From Halorussus ruber (lineage in GTDB: Archaea > Halobacteriota > Halobacteria > Halobacteriales > Haladaptataceae), in assembly GCF_004765785.1 (NCBI RefSeq), contig NZ_ML219769.1, positions 1-64,000 of the forward strand: 64,000 bases of DNA, given 5' to 3'. How positions within the stretch are numbered: the stretch's first letter is position 1; each line of letters begins with the position of its first letter. The notes beneath the pieces are model-generated. The model had not been told where the DNA came from and ran no database searches. It saw only the letters and a program-made list of their open reading frames with translations. Positions 53,003-61,092 of this stretch are shown here, piece by piece. The position numbers and the translations under genes were made by a program.

Positions 53003-53878
53003 ATGAGTGACCCCCACATCGTCGAAGCCGTGGACCCGGACGAGGCGTTCTCGATGCTCTCGGACTCGTCGAGAATCGCTATCCTCCGCGAACTCTCGGA
53101 CGCCGACGGCGAAGCGACCTTCGCACAACTGCGCGAAGCCGTCGGGATGCGGGACTCCGGGCAGTTCAACTACCACCTCGGCAAACTGACCGGGCGGTTC
53201 GTGGCGAAGACCGACGACGGATACAAGCTGAAACCGGCGGGCCAGTACGTCGTCGGTTCGCTCCTCGCCGGGGCGTACACCAAGGAAGGGTCCGTGGACT
53301 CGCTTCCAGTCGAGGAGTCCTGCCCCGGCTGTGACGCTCCGATGACGTTCCGGTACGAGGACGAGCGGGTCACGATAGACTGCGAGGAGTGTCCGCTCGA
53401 GACCCAGTTCGAGGCCCCGCCCGGTATCTTCGCGGGCTACGGACCGGACGCCTTCCCGTCGGTCGCCGGTCGGTACGCGAAAGCGCTCATCGAGCAATCG
53501 AAGCACGGATTCTGCCCGTACTGTCAGGGGCGAATCGAGTCGGCGGTCGTACCGGCGACCGAAGCGGGGTCGGACAGTTCGCCCGAGGAGTTCGAGGACA
53601 TTCCGATGGCTCTGTACGACTGCGGCCGCTGTGGAATGAGCCTCTACGCCGACGTCGGAACGGCGTTCGTGGACCACCCCGCCGTCGTCTCGTTCTATCA
53701 CGACCGGGAAATCGACGTCCGCGAGGCCTCGATTTGGCGGTTCAGCGCGCTCGACGGCGACCGATGTCGGATTCACGAACGAGACCCGATTCGCGCGAGT
53801 GTGACCTATCCCGCCGACGACGACCGACTGACGCTCGCCATCGACGAGTCGCTGAACGTGGTCGAGGTAGCGGATTAG
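53003..53878 (+). CDS. ArsR-type regulator with zinc-ribbon C-terminal domain
   Basis: A 291-residue regulator. Residues 15-100 are a winged helix of the ArsR kind (DEAFSMLSDSSRIAILRELS, REAVGMRDSGQFNYHLGKLT). The C-terminal domain has three Cys pairs: EESCPGCDAPM, IDCEECPLE, FCPYCQGRIE and DCGRCGMSLY, so two zinc ribbons, the architecture of the haloarchaeal HTH plus DUF7351-type proteins. Targets unknown. A TGTCCGGATT half-palindrome lies about 20 bases before the ATG. Confidence 0.75.
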   Translation: MSDPHIVEAVDPDEAFSMLSDSSRIAILRELSDADGEATFAQLREAVGMRDSGQFNYHLGKLTGRFVAKTDDGYKLKPAGQYVVGSLLAGAYTKEGSVDSLPVEESCPGCDAPMTFRYEDERVTIDCEECPLETQFEAPPGIFAGYGPDAFPSVAGRYAKALIEQSKHGFCPYCQGRIESAVVPATEAGSDSSPEEFEDIPMALYDCGRCGMSLYADVGTAFVDHPAVVSFYHDREIDVREASIWRFSALDGDRCRIHERDPIRASVTYPADDDRLTLAIDESLNVVEVAD

Positions 53879-53970
53879 TCGAGGGAGTGGATTAGTCGAG
53901 GGAGTGGATTAGTCGAGGGAGTGGATTAATCGGGGGAGTGGATTAATCGAGGGAGTGGATCAATCGAGGG
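53873..53970. repeat. 17-base tandem repeat starting at a stop codon
   Basis: Five and a half copies of GATTAGTCGAGGGAGTG (later copies GATTAATCG.GGGAGTG). The first copy includes the TAG stop of the ArsR-type gene, so each copy brings a stop codon in frame. Confidence 0.8.
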
Positions 53971-53982
53971 GCGGAGCCAGCC

Positions 53983-54008
53983 AGACACCTCGTTTCCAGT
54001 GAAATCCG
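53983..54008 (-). promoter_or_regulatory. origin recognition box, outlying copy
   Basis: Minus strand reads GGATTTCACTGGAAACG then AGGTGTCT, the same core (TTTCACTGGAAAC, two bases, GGTGT) as the boxes at the origin. It lies just after the orc stop codon, more than 1.2 kb from the main cluster. Confidence 0.6.
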
Positions 54009-54009
54009 G

Positions 54010-55200
54010 CTACTCGTCGCCGAGAACCGCCATCACGACCTCTGGGTCCTCGACCAGGCGGTGTTCGGTGTAGTTCCCGTCCGCGCTTCCGCCGCTCTGG
54101 TCGGCCTGCTCGATGACGTCCAAGAAGGCGTGTTCGCGCAGTAGGTCTCGAACGCGGCGCGCCGACAGCGGGTCGGCACCCGCCTGTTCGCAGATTTTTT
54201 CGTACGCCTGATAGACCCGAGACGTTCGATACGCGTCGCCGTCGTGGTTCATCGAGAGCATCGCCAGCGCGCGGAGCGTCCGCTTCGAATGGGGCGTCGC
54301 ACCGCGGATGAGTTCGCGGAACCGGTCGTTCTCGGCGCGGTCGCGGGCCTGTTCGACGTACTCCTCGCGGACTTTCGCGTCGCCCTCCGACTGGGCAATC
54401 TCGCCAGCGTAGCGCAGAATGTCGATGGCCTTCCGCGCGTCCCCGTGTTCCTGAGCGGCCTGCGCCGCCGCGAGGGGAATCGTCCCCTCCTCGAGGACGC
54501 CCTCTTTGAACGCGTCGTCACGCGCGGCCATGATGTCGCGGAGCTGGTTCGCGTTGTACGGCGGGAAGACGAACTCGCGCTCGCAGAGGCTCGATTTGAC
54601 GCGCTCGTCCATGCGGTCTTTGTACTTGATTTTGTTGCTGATACCGATGGTGCCGAGTTTGCAGGAGTCGAGCTTTCCCGCTTCGCCAGCGCGCGAGAGC
54701 TGCATCAAAATTTCGTCGTTTTCGAGCTTGTCGATTTCGTCGAGGATGATGATGACCACGTCGTACTCGGCGTCGAGGATTCGCCAGAGGCGCTTGTAGT
54801 ACGTCGACGTCGAGATGCCTTTGTCGGGGATGGAGATGTCGGTGCCCGAACGATTGACCTCGCTGGCGATGGTCTGGACCGCCTGCGTTTCGGTGGTGTC
54901 CTGCGCGCAATCGACGTAAGCACGGCCGACGGCCACGCCCTCCGACTCGGCCTCGGCGACGAGTTGGCGGGAGACGTGCTTGGCGCAGAGCGATTTCCCG
55001 GTGCCCGTCTTGCCGTAGAGGAGGACGTTGCTGGGCGATTGTCCGAAGAGCGCGGGGTTGAGCGCGTTGGCGAGCGACTGGATTTCGTCGTCTCGACCGA
55101 CGATGCGGCCGTCGTCGGGGAGGTGGTTGATTTCGAGGAGTTCCTTGTCGGCGAAGATAGGGTCGTCCCGCGAGAAGAGACTGTCGTCGGTATCGCTCAT
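54010..55200 (-). CDS. Orc1/Cdc6 replication initiator at the origin
   Basis: A 396-residue initiator (ATG 55200 gives MSDTDDSLFSRDDPIFADKE). Walker A NVLLYGKTGTGKSLCAKHVS, Walker B DVVIIILDEIDKLENDEILM, sensor I KLGTIGISNKIKYKDRM, sensor II EHGDARKAIDILRYAGEIAQ and a C-terminal winged helix (TSRVYQAYEKICEQAGADPL). It reads away from the cluster of recognition boxes; the nearest box (55202-55224) overlaps its promoter, so the protein probably represses its own gene while marking the origin. Length is typical. Confidence 0.9.
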   Translation of the reverse strand: MSDTDDSLFSRDDPIFADKELLEINHLPDDGRIVGRDDEIQSLANALNPALFGQSPSNVLLYGKTGTGKSLCAKHVSRQLVAEAESEGVAVGRAYVDCAQDTTETQAVQTIASEVNRSGTDISIPDKGISTSTYYKRLWRILDAEYDVVIIILDEIDKLENDEILMQLSRAGEAGKLDSCKLGTIGISNKIKYKDRMDERVKSSLCEREFVFPPYNANQLRDIMAARDDAFKEGVLEEGTIPLAAAQAAQEHGDARKAIDILRYAGEIAQSEGDAKVREEYVEQARDRAENDRFRELIRGATPHSKRTLRALAMLSMNHDGDAYRTSRVYQAYEKICEQAGADPLSARRVRDLLREHAFLDVIEQADQSGGSADGNYTEHRLVEDPEVVMAVLGDE

Positions 55201-55201
55201 T

Positions 55202-55224
55202 GACACCACGTTTCCAGTGAAACC
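55202..55224 (-). promoter_or_regulatory. ORB overlapping the orc promoter
   Basis: Minus strand GGTTTCACTGGAAACGTGGT then GTC: core TTTCACTGGAAAC plus GGTGT. It begins 2 bases upstream of the orc ATG, suggesting autoregulation. Confidence 0.7.
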
Positions 55225-55243
55225 TACTTAGTAGTATCGTCGA

Positions 55244-55270
55244 GAGACACACACCGGGTTTCCAGTGAAA
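55244..55270 (-). promoter_or_regulatory. ORB, left arm of the origin
   Basis: Exact reverse complement of 55860-55886 over 27 bases, including the extended GGTGTGTGTCTC side. Confidence 0.8.
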
Positions 55271-55377
55271 TGGGGTGGAGAGAGGGGAGGGTCCAGAGGA
55301 AACGCCGGTTCGGTGCCACGAGATGTCGAGTGCAATTCAATAGAAATCCGGTGTCTGACGATAGAAGTACGGTATCT

Positions 55378-55482
55378 GACGCAGACGCACTCGAAACTGA
55401 CGCGGACGCACTCGAAACTGACGCAGACGCACTCGAAACTGACACAGACGCACTCGAAACTGACGCGGATACATTCGGAACT
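55378..55482. repeat. five 21-base tandem repeats in the origin
   Basis: Five consecutive units with the pattern gac.c.gacgcactcgaaact. On the minus strand each starts GTTTCGAGTG, similar to the ORB core GTTTCAGTGG of the box that follows at 55488, so they may be degenerate ORB-like iterons. Confidence 0.75.
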
Positions 55483-55487
55483 GACGC

Positions 55488-55513
55488 GGACACCGGATTT
55501 CCACTGAAACGGA
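55488..55513 (-). promoter_or_regulatory. ORB at the end of the 21-base repeats
   Basis: Minus strand CGTTTCAGTGGAAATCCGG then TGTCCG: a slightly altered ORB core directly continuing the repeat array. Confidence 0.65.
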
Positions 55514-55520
55514 GAAGAAA

Positions 55521-55680
55521 GCCGCTAGCGGAGGAGTTGGGAGGCTAGCGCAGAAGTCGGGACGTTAGCGGAGGAGTTGGGACGTTAGTGGAGGAGTTGG
55601 GACGTTAGTGGAGGAGTTGGGAGGCTAGCGCAGAAGTTGGGACGTTAGCGGAGGAGTTGAGACGCCAGCGGAGAAGTTGG
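55521..55680. repeat. eight 20-base tandem repeats in the origin
   Basis: Eight head-to-tail units of 20 bases, consensus gacgttagcggaggagttgg, with few substitutions. They lie between the ORB at 55488 and the A+T-rich core. Confidence 0.85.
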
Positions 55681-55689
55681 CGGGGGTGT

Positions 55690-55800
55690 TTCACGTGGCG
55701 GTTATCGTAGCAAAGCTACGATTTACATTGTAGCGTTAGCTAACTTAATGAACTTTTACGCCATCCACTATAATAAAAGTATGGGAAATTTCGAAGTTTT
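55690..55800. other. A+T-rich unwinding region of the origin
   Basis: Bases 55704-55722 form a hairpin ATCGTAGC, AAA, GCTACGAT; the following 75 bases are the most A+T-rich of the region (taacttaatgaactttta, ctataataaaagtatggg). Position between inverted ORBs fits a duplex unwinding element. Confidence 0.7.
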
Positions 55801-55858
55801 CACCGAGATTCCCGCCGCCTACAGACACCCCGCGAACTAACCCCCACACCGACACCCC

Positions 55859-55886
55859 GTTTCACTGGAAACCCGGTGTGTGTCTC
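55859..55886 (+). promoter_or_regulatory. ORB, right arm of the origin
   Basis: GTTTCACTGGAAACCCGG then TGTGTGTCTC; the mirror image of the box at 55244-55270. Confidence 0.8.
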
Positions 55887-55916
55887 AACGACGACTGGTG
55901 TCCTTCGCCCCTCGAT

Positions 55917-55953
55917 TTTACTGGAAATTCCACTGGAAACGTAGTGTGCGCCA
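55917..55953 (+). promoter_or_regulatory. ORB with a partial second core
   Basis: TTTTACTGGAAAT directly followed by TCCACTGGAAACGTAGTGTG: one degenerate and one better core in the same direction as 55859-55886. Confidence 0.65.
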
Positions 55954-56088
55954 CAAAACGTAGTGTCCGCCGCAGTAGCCGCCACCAAAGCGACTTCTGC
56001 TCGTCAGAGTTTGGATTTTCCTCCCGAGGAGTCGATTGCTCTCCCGCTATTAGACAACGCTTTCAGACGCGCCCCGTCACGTCTTGAT

Positions 56089-56964
56089 ATGCGCTGGTGG
56101 AAGCGAGGAGGACTCCTCGTCGTCGTGCTTCTCGTCGTCGCGCTCGGTGGCGTCACCGTCTACTTCTCGGTCCCCTATCACGGGACCGCGGCGTCGGTCC
56201 AGTCGGTCGAGGACGACCCGCGCGTCTCGGTGACGACCATCGACGGCGTCCGCGTCCTCTCGCCGACGGCCGCGAACTCGACTCCGGGGTCGAACCCGAC
56301 CACGGGGACGAATTCGGCTTCCGAACCGAACTCGACCGTCGGACTCGTCTTCTATCCGGGCGCTCGGGTCGCCCCGGACGCCTACGACAGTTCGCTCGCG
56401 CCGCTGGTCACCCGGGCGAACGTCACGGTTTTCGTCCCGAGGATGCCGCTCAACGTCGCGCTTCTGGACGCCGACGCCGCCGAGCGCATCCGGACGAATC
56501 CGACGATTCGGGCGCGCCACCCGGACATCCGAACGTGGTTCGTCGGCGGACACTCGCTCGGCGGCGTCGCCGCCTGCCGGTACGCCGACTCTCACGACGT
56601 GCGGGGTCTCGTCCTGTTGGCGTCCTACTGCAACGCGAACGTGAGCGACGCGCCGATGGCCGTCCTCAGCGTCACCGGGAGCGCAGACACGGTCCTCGAC
56701 CGCGAGAACTATCGACAGGGCCGGACTCGACTCCCGGCGAACGCGACCGTCCGCGAGATTCGAGGCGTGAACCACACGCAGTTCGGGTCGTATCGAGGCC
56801 AGCGCGGGGACTCGCCCGCACCGCTCTCGTACGACGAGGCGCATCGCCGACTGGCCGACCTCCTCGTGCCGTGGGTGGCGAACCACTCGGCGGTCGAGCG
56901 CGCCTCGCCCGTCAATTCGCTTCCCGTCCGGAACAGGCCTATTCGCTACTGGAACCGAGCCTGA
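56089..56964 (+). CDS. membrane-anchored alpha/beta hydrolase
   Basis: A 291-residue protein. MRWWKRGGLLVVVLLVVALG is an uncleaved membrane anchor; the rest faces outward. The hydrolase core: STVGLVFYPGARVAPDAYDS, nucleophile elbow WFVGGHSLGGVAACRYADSH (Ser in GHSLGG), acid region LSVTGSADTVLDREN and base GVNHTQFGSYRG. This pattern fits a carboxyl-esterase-like hydrolase; substrate unknown. A longer upstream frame overlaps origin sequence and has no anchor signal, so ATG 56089 is preferred. Confidence 0.75.
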   Translation: MRWWKRGGLLVVVLLVVALGGVTVYFSVPYHGTAASVQSVEDDPRVSVTTIDGVRVLSPTAANSTPGSNPTTGTNSASEPNSTVGLVFYPGARVAPDAYDSSLAPLVTRANVTVFVPRMPLNVALLDADAAERIRTNPTIRARHPDIRTWFVGGHSLGGVAACRYADSHDVRGLVLLASYCNANVSDAPMAVLSVTGSADTVLDRENYRQGRTRLPANATVREIRGVNHTQFGSYRGQRGDSPAPLSYDEAHRRLADLLVPWVANHSAVERASPVNSLPVRNRPIRYWNRA

Positions 56965-58031
56965 AGCCAGCACGCCCCTTCGACGGTGTCGCCGACTTGC
57001 GGTTCGTAGTCGCCAGCGACGTGGTCGGCGACGAAAAGCGCCACGTCCACATCTGCGCCATCGCCCGTGTCCGCGCCGTCATTCGCGTCAGCGCCGTCGC
57101 CCACACCAGCGTCGTCGCCCACACCAGCGTCGTCTGTCCGGAACAGCGGCACGCGAAGAAGATACCCGTCGTAACCGCGAGGACCATCGGAGCCGCAAGA
57201 ACCGTCAGAGCTGCGATGAGAGACGCGCTCGACTTCTTCGACGTTCGTGCGGACGACGTAATCGTCCGGTGCGCCTCGCTCCCACGGTCGGAACCCGACG
57301 AAGTCCGAAACGTCGACCTCCTCTCCGCTCTCGTCGACGACGGTATCGTACTCCGATTCGCCGAAATCGTAGGCGAGGAGCGCGAGCGAAATCGTGCAGT
57401 CGCCGCCGAATCGCTCGGGCGAATGCTCGAAGTAGTTCGCGGCGAAGACCGTGATTGCGGCGTCGGCGAGGGTTCCCCCCAACCACGCTTCGATTCCGGT
57501 CTCCCACTCGTTCAGCGACTCCATCTCGACCTCGTGGGAGACCCCCTCCACGACGGGATACGCCGTGGCGATTTCACCGTCGAGCGAGACCGCGACCGTT
57601 CCGACTGGGTCGTCGCCGAGGCGATGGCCGGTCACTTCGCGGCCGTTCCGGTCGAACCCGTCGATTACGGTTCCCTCCTCGACCGCGGACATCGTCAACT
57701 GCTTGATTGCCGCTTCCCGGTTCTCGTCGGGGACGAGCGTGTCCCAATGACTTCCGTGGCTCTGCACACTCGGGCCTGCACTTCCGACCGACGCCGCCGC
57801 CATCGGGTTCGTCGGCGGGTCGCTCGGTCGCTCCTCGCCGTTCGGTTCGCCGGGTTCGTCCTCCGATTCGCCGGGTTCGTCCTCTGATTCGCCGAGTTCG
57901 TCCTCCGATTCGCCGAGTTCGTCCTCCGATTCGGCGAGTCCATCTTTCGCCCCGTCGAGTCCGTCCTTCGGTCGTCCGCTTCCGCCGTCGGTATCCGTCA
58001 GAAGTCCCCGGAGTCTGTCAAATAAACCCAT
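56946..58031 (-). CDS. acidic repeat-containing hypothetical protein
   Basis: A 361-residue protein. The N-terminus MGLFDRLRGLLTDTD leads into five 7-residue repeats (SEDELGE / SEDEPGE), a disordered linker, then a beta-rich domain of about 200 residues (EVEMESLNEWETGIEAWLGG, AAITVFAANYFEHSPERFGG). Near the C-terminus is a second repeat (DDAGVGDDAGVGDGADANDG), then ADHVAGDYEPQVGDTVEGAC. No family recognised. It overlaps the hydrolase gene tail to tail by 19 bases. The repeats in the DNA are 21 bases long and may vary in number between strains. Confidence 0.6.
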   Translation of the reverse strand: MGLFDRLRGLLTDTDGGSGRPKDGLDGAKDGLAESEDELGESEDELGESEDEPGESEDEPGEPNGEERPSDPPTNPMAAASVGSAGPSVQSHGSHWDTLVPDENREAAIKQLTMSAVEEGTVIDGFDRNGREVTGHRLGDDPVGTVAVSLDGEIATAYPVVEGVSHEVEMESLNEWETGIEAWLGGTLADAAITVFAANYFEHSPERFGGDCTISLALLAYDFGESEYDTVVDESGEEVDVSDFVGFRPWERGAPDDYVVRTNVEEVERVSHRSSDGSCGSDGPRGYDGYLLRVPLFRTDDAGVGDDAGVGDGADANDGADTGDGADVDVALFVADHVAGDYEPQVGDTVEGACWLQARFQ

Positions 58032-58538
58032 AAAATCGGAGACTGATTGTTGTAATATGATTCTTTGGATTCATGTATGCCCAGAAACTGCCAGAACGGT
58101 GTCGAGGTGCGACACTCAGGGTCCGATATGCGGGTGTAGCGCGGCAGAGTGTAACACGACAGTCCAGTTTGGGAGTAGTGGTATCGGGATACCAGCCCGG
58201 AATGACAGATACTGATGTGCAAGCAGTATCTGAATAGCAATCTCCAACGAGAACAGGTAATAAGTATGGTGGTCAGACAGGATTTGTCGCTCGCCAAAAC
58301 GAATTCGGGAAATGAGACGAACGCATTTCCCGACAGTAGAACGCATCGTCAGACATATGTGATTATTCCCCTAAGAAATAAATATATATTTTTAGGAAAT
58401 ATGTAGCTATATCCATCGTTCTCGCGGTGGGGACTCGCTCGAAGCCAAACCGCGCCGTCAGTACTCTCTACCGCTGGAGAACCGTCAGCGCTTTACCCTG
58501 CTAGAGAACTGTCAACGCCCTACACCGCTAGAGGACCG
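58032..58538. other. 507-base gap with A+T-rich patch and tandem repeats
   Basis: No supported gene. An A+T-rich stretch lies at 58360-58400. Three copies of a 27-base unit (gct.gagaaccgtcagcgct pattern) occur at 58473-58546 and reach into the 3' end of the gene at 58539. Confidence 0.5.
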
Positions 58539-58724
58539 TCAGCGCTCGACGTCGACGGAGGAGGAGGACTGAATCCAGGCGTCGTCGCGCTGGTCGGATT
58601 CGATGACGTAGACGGGACCGACTTGCGGGTCGTAGTCGCTGTAGCCCGTGTACTCCGCGTCGTCGGTTTCGATGAAGTGGTAGCGAGGGTTCGAGGCCGT
58701 GTCTTTCTTGGTGGGTTCTATCAT
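58539..58724 (-). CDS. small haloarchaeal hypothetical protein
   Basis: A 61-residue acidic protein, MIEPTKKDTASNPRYHFIET, with VYVIESDQRDDAWIQSSSSV near the end. Such small proteins with a C-terminal DxAWIQS segment are common in haloarchaea and probably belong to a DUF7331-like group (recollection). No function known. Confidence 0.5.
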   Translation of the reverse strand: MIEPTKKDTASNPRYHFIETDDAEYTGYSDYDPQVGPVYVIESDQRDDAWIQSSSSVDVER

Positions 58725-58813
58725 GGATGTGATTGAGATTGTAGCGATTACGTCGGGCGGTGGGATACCGATTGCGTCCGGGCGGCGCGAAGCCGTGGGC
58801 GGAACTGGAGCGC

Positions 58814-59110
58814 TTACGTCGGAGTGGCGCGAAGGGACGCGGCGGCCTCCTCGGAGATATCGACTTCCCCGGTCGAGGAGACGGTCACGACGCGTCCGGC
58901 GTATTCGATTGTGACCTCGACGGCGTCCGACTCGCCGCCTATCAGCGACGTCGTCGGTTCGCGGGCGACGATGGTTTCCAGCGCGTCCGTATCGACCACG
59001 TCGTGGAGCGGCGGGAGGGCCTTCGGGTCGCGCCCGGTCTCGTCGGCGACGGCGTTCACTACCTGCACGGTGACCGAGTCGGCGGAGGGTTCGAGTGCGA
59101 GTTCGTTCAT
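58814..59110 (-). CDS. HalOD1-domain protein
   Basis: A 98-residue protein with the HalOD1 output-domain pattern: VQVVNAVADETGRDPKALPP, LHDVVDTDALETIV, then VEVTIEYAGRVVTVSSTGEV. Found in haloarchaea alone or fused to signalling proteins; here it is stand-alone. The output it controls is unknown. Confidence 0.75.
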   Translation of the reverse strand: MNELALEPSADSVTVQVVNAVADETGRDPKALPPLHDVVDTDALETIVAREPTTSLIGGESDAVEVTIEYAGRVVTVSSTGEVDISEEAAASLRATPT

Positions 59111-59318
59111 CGGGTTCTATTTAGATAGACGGGGAGTATCCGCTTATTCCTACGGCGTATGTATATATCCGGCCCTGTCGAGAACATACGTATATATCTA
59201 TATTCGCCTTCTCAGTCCCTCTCAGCCGCTAACGCTCGCTCTTAGCTACTGGTTCCCGCTCTCATCCGTTGACTCCCGCTATCAGCGTCGGGCACTTCCG
59301 CTGTCCGCGTCGGGCTAC

Positions 59319-59349
59319 CGATTCGCGGTCGTCGAACGACCGCGAATCG
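59319..59349. promoter_or_regulatory. 14-bp perfect inverted repeat upstream of fni
   Basis: CGATTCGCGGTCGT, spacer CGA, ACGACCGCGAATCG. It ends just before the fni TATA-like GGTTAATGG (59353-59361), so it could be an operator, or the terminator of transcripts arriving from the left. Confidence 0.55.
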
Positions 59350-59385
59350 GACGGTTAATGGAGCTTGTCTGGTGAACACACAGGT

Positions 59386-60447
59386 ATGGAACCAGAGACG
59401 TCCGGTCGAAAGGACGACCACATCGACATCATTCTCGAGGAGGACGTCGAGACGTCCGGAAGCGGCTTCGCCAACGTCCAGTTAGTCCACGAGGCACTAC
59501 CGGAAATCCATCGGGACGACATCGACACCGCGATTGATTTCTGCGGGCGCGAACTCGCCGCGCCGATAGTCATCGAGAGCATGACCGGCGGGCACCCCAA
59601 CACCACCGAAATCAACCGCTCGCTGGCGACGGCCGCGCAGGAGACCGGCATTGCGATGGGCGTCGGAAGCCAGCGCGCGGGGTTGGAGGAACCCGACGAC
59701 GAGGAGTTGCTCGAATCGTTCACCGTCGTCCGCGACGCCGCCCCCGACGCGTTCATCTACGGCAACATCGGTGCGGCACAGCTCGCGGAGTACGGCGTCG
59801 AGGGCGTCGAGCGCGCGGTCGAGATGATAGACGCCGACGCGATGGCGATTCACCTGAACTTCCTCCAGGAGGCCGCACAACCCGAGGGCGACGTGGACGC
59901 GAGGGACTGTCTGACCAACATCGAACTGGTGGCGAGCGAACTGAGCGTCCCCGTAATCGTCAAGGAGACCGGAAACGGGCTATCTCGTGGCACCGCACGG
60001 AGGCTCACCGACGCGGGAGTGGACGTCCTCGACGTCGCGGGCAAGGGCGGCACGACGTGGTCCGGCGTCGAGGCGTATCGCGCGAGCGCCGTCGGCGCGG
60101 ACCGCCACGCGAAAATCGGAAACCGGTTCCGGAGTTGGGGGATTCCGACCGCCGTCAGCACGCTCCAGACCGCGGAAGTCCATCCTTGCGTGGTCGCCAG
60201 CGGCGGCGTCAGGTCCGGCCTCGACGTCGCCAAGGCCATCGCGCTGGGCGCGCAGGCCGGTGGGCTGGCCAAGCCCTTCTTACAGCCAGCGGGGTCCGGC
60301 CCCGAGGCGGTCATCGACTTGGTGGACGACCTCGTCGCCGAACTGAAGACCGCGATGTTCGTCACCGGGTCGGACTCCGTCGAGGAGTTGCAGGACACCG
60401 ACTACGTCCTCTTGGGACCGACGAAGGAGTTCGCCGAGCAGTGCTAG
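59386..60447 (+). CDS. fni: isopentenyl-diphosphate delta-isomerase, type 2
   Basis: A 353-residue FMN-dependent enzyme that interconverts isopentenyl and dimethylallyl diphosphate, supplying isoprenoids for archaeal ether lipids and carotenoids. Motifs: [20 protein letters not shown] (N-terminal substrate region), [37 protein letters not shown] (FMN/substrate), [17 protein letters not shown] (metal Glu), [40 protein letters not shown] and the phosphate-binding [20 protein letters not shown]. Length is typical. ATG 59386 is 33 bases after a TATA-like box. Confidence 0.95.
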   Translation: MEPETSGRKDDHIDIILEEDVETSGSGFANVQLVHEALPEIHRDDIDTAIDFCGRELAAPIVIESMTGGHPNTTEINRSLATAAQETGIAMGVGSQRAGLEEPDDEELLESFTVVRDAAPDAFIYGNIGAAQLAEYGVEGVERAVEMIDADAMAIHLNFLQEAAQPEGDVDARDCLTNIELVASELSVPVIVKETGNGLSRGTARRLTDAGVDVLDVAGKGGTTWSGVEAYRASAVGADRHAKIGNRFRSWGIPTAVSTLQTAEVHPCVVASGGVRSGLDVAKAIALGAQAGGLAKPFLQPAGSGPEAVIDLVDDLVAELKTAMFVTGSDSVEELQDTDYVLLGPTKEFAEQC

Positions 60448-60449
60448 CC

Positions 60450-60516
60450 GACTGAACTCCCGACCCGCGGGACTGAACTCCCGGCCCGCGAAAACTGAAT
60501 CCACCACCCGCGAAAA
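60450..60516. repeat. three-copy tandem repeat just after fni
   Basis: Units of 21-23 bases (gactgaactcccgacccgcgg and variants) at 60450-60470, 60471-60493 and 60494-60516, starting 2 bases after the fni stop. Confidence 0.7.
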
Positions 60517-60616
60517 TATTACCGACATCTGCGCCGTCGGACTCGAAACGCGAGATAATCTCGGCCAGACGCGCCTATTTGCGACTGCGTCCGCTAGCTA
60601 CGCCCGTGACCGACCA

Positions 60617-60817
60617 ATGACAGCACGAATCGACTCCGCCTCCCTCGACAGTCCCCTGACGATAGTTGGCGTCGCGCTCGTCCTCATGAGTAGCCTCGCG
60701 GCCGTCTGGATGCTCACACTCGGCGACATCGTCACCGCGCTCGGACTCGGACTGCTCGTCGCCGCGGGACTGTTGCTCTCCTCGATTGGCGTCTCCGGCG
60801 AAGCGGTCGCACACTGA
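60617..60817 (+). CDS. small two-helix membrane protein
   Basis: A 66-residue protein with two transmembrane segments (LTIVGVALVLMSSLAAVWML, LGLGLLVAAGLLLSSIGV) and short polar ends. Unknown function. Tandem with another small membrane-protein gene 48 bases later. Confidence 0.55.
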   Translation: MTARIDSASLDSPLTIVGVALVLMSSLAAVWMLTLGDIVTALGLGLLVAAGLLLSSIGVSGEAVAH

Positions 60818-60865
60818 CGCCGCGGACCCGAACGCGTTTCCGGCCTTCCCCCGAATGCAACGCTC

Positions 60866-61063
60866 ATGACTGATACCGACTCCTTCGACGTGGCGACGTG
60901 GACGCTGATACTGACGGTCTTCGTGGTCGGCTTCCTCGTCGTGACCGGCCTGCTACAGTACGCCGCCAGCGGCGACTTCGGGTCGCTCCTCCGCAACCTC
61001 GCCATCGGCGCGCTGCTGTTGGCCTTCGGCGCTGGCCTCCGGAAGAAGTGGCAAAACGAGTAG
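60866..61063 (+). CDS. small two-helix membrane protein
   Basis: A 65-residue protein with two transmembrane helices (ATWTLILTVFVVGFLVVTGL, LRNLAIGALLLAFGAGL) and a basic C-terminus RKKWQNE. Unknown function; convergent with cydB. Confidence 0.55.
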   Translation: MTDTDSFDVATWTLILTVFVVGFLVVTGLLQYAASGDFGSLLRNLAIGALLLAFGAGLRKKWQNE

Positions 61064-61092
61064 CGAAGAGAAGGAGTTTCGGCGCGTGGTTC

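Larger units (their letters stand above)
55202..55953. other. chromosomal replication origin (oriC)
   Basis: Three ORBs facing one way (55202-55224, 55244-55270, 55488-55513) and two facing the other (55859-55886, 55917-55953) bracket an A+T-rich core at 55690-55800. The adjacent orc gene, the inverted arrangement of boxes and a 27-base perfect inverted repeat between 55244-55270 and 55860-55886 match known haloarchaeal origins. Two tandem-repeat arrays fill the left arm. No open reading frame of worth lies inside. Confidence 0.85.

Noticed and set aside
55265-55548. Small frames over the origin repeats (peptides made of THSKLT or DALETDA repeats)
   Set aside because: They only translate the 21-base tandem repeats inside oriC and have no start signal or other coding feature.
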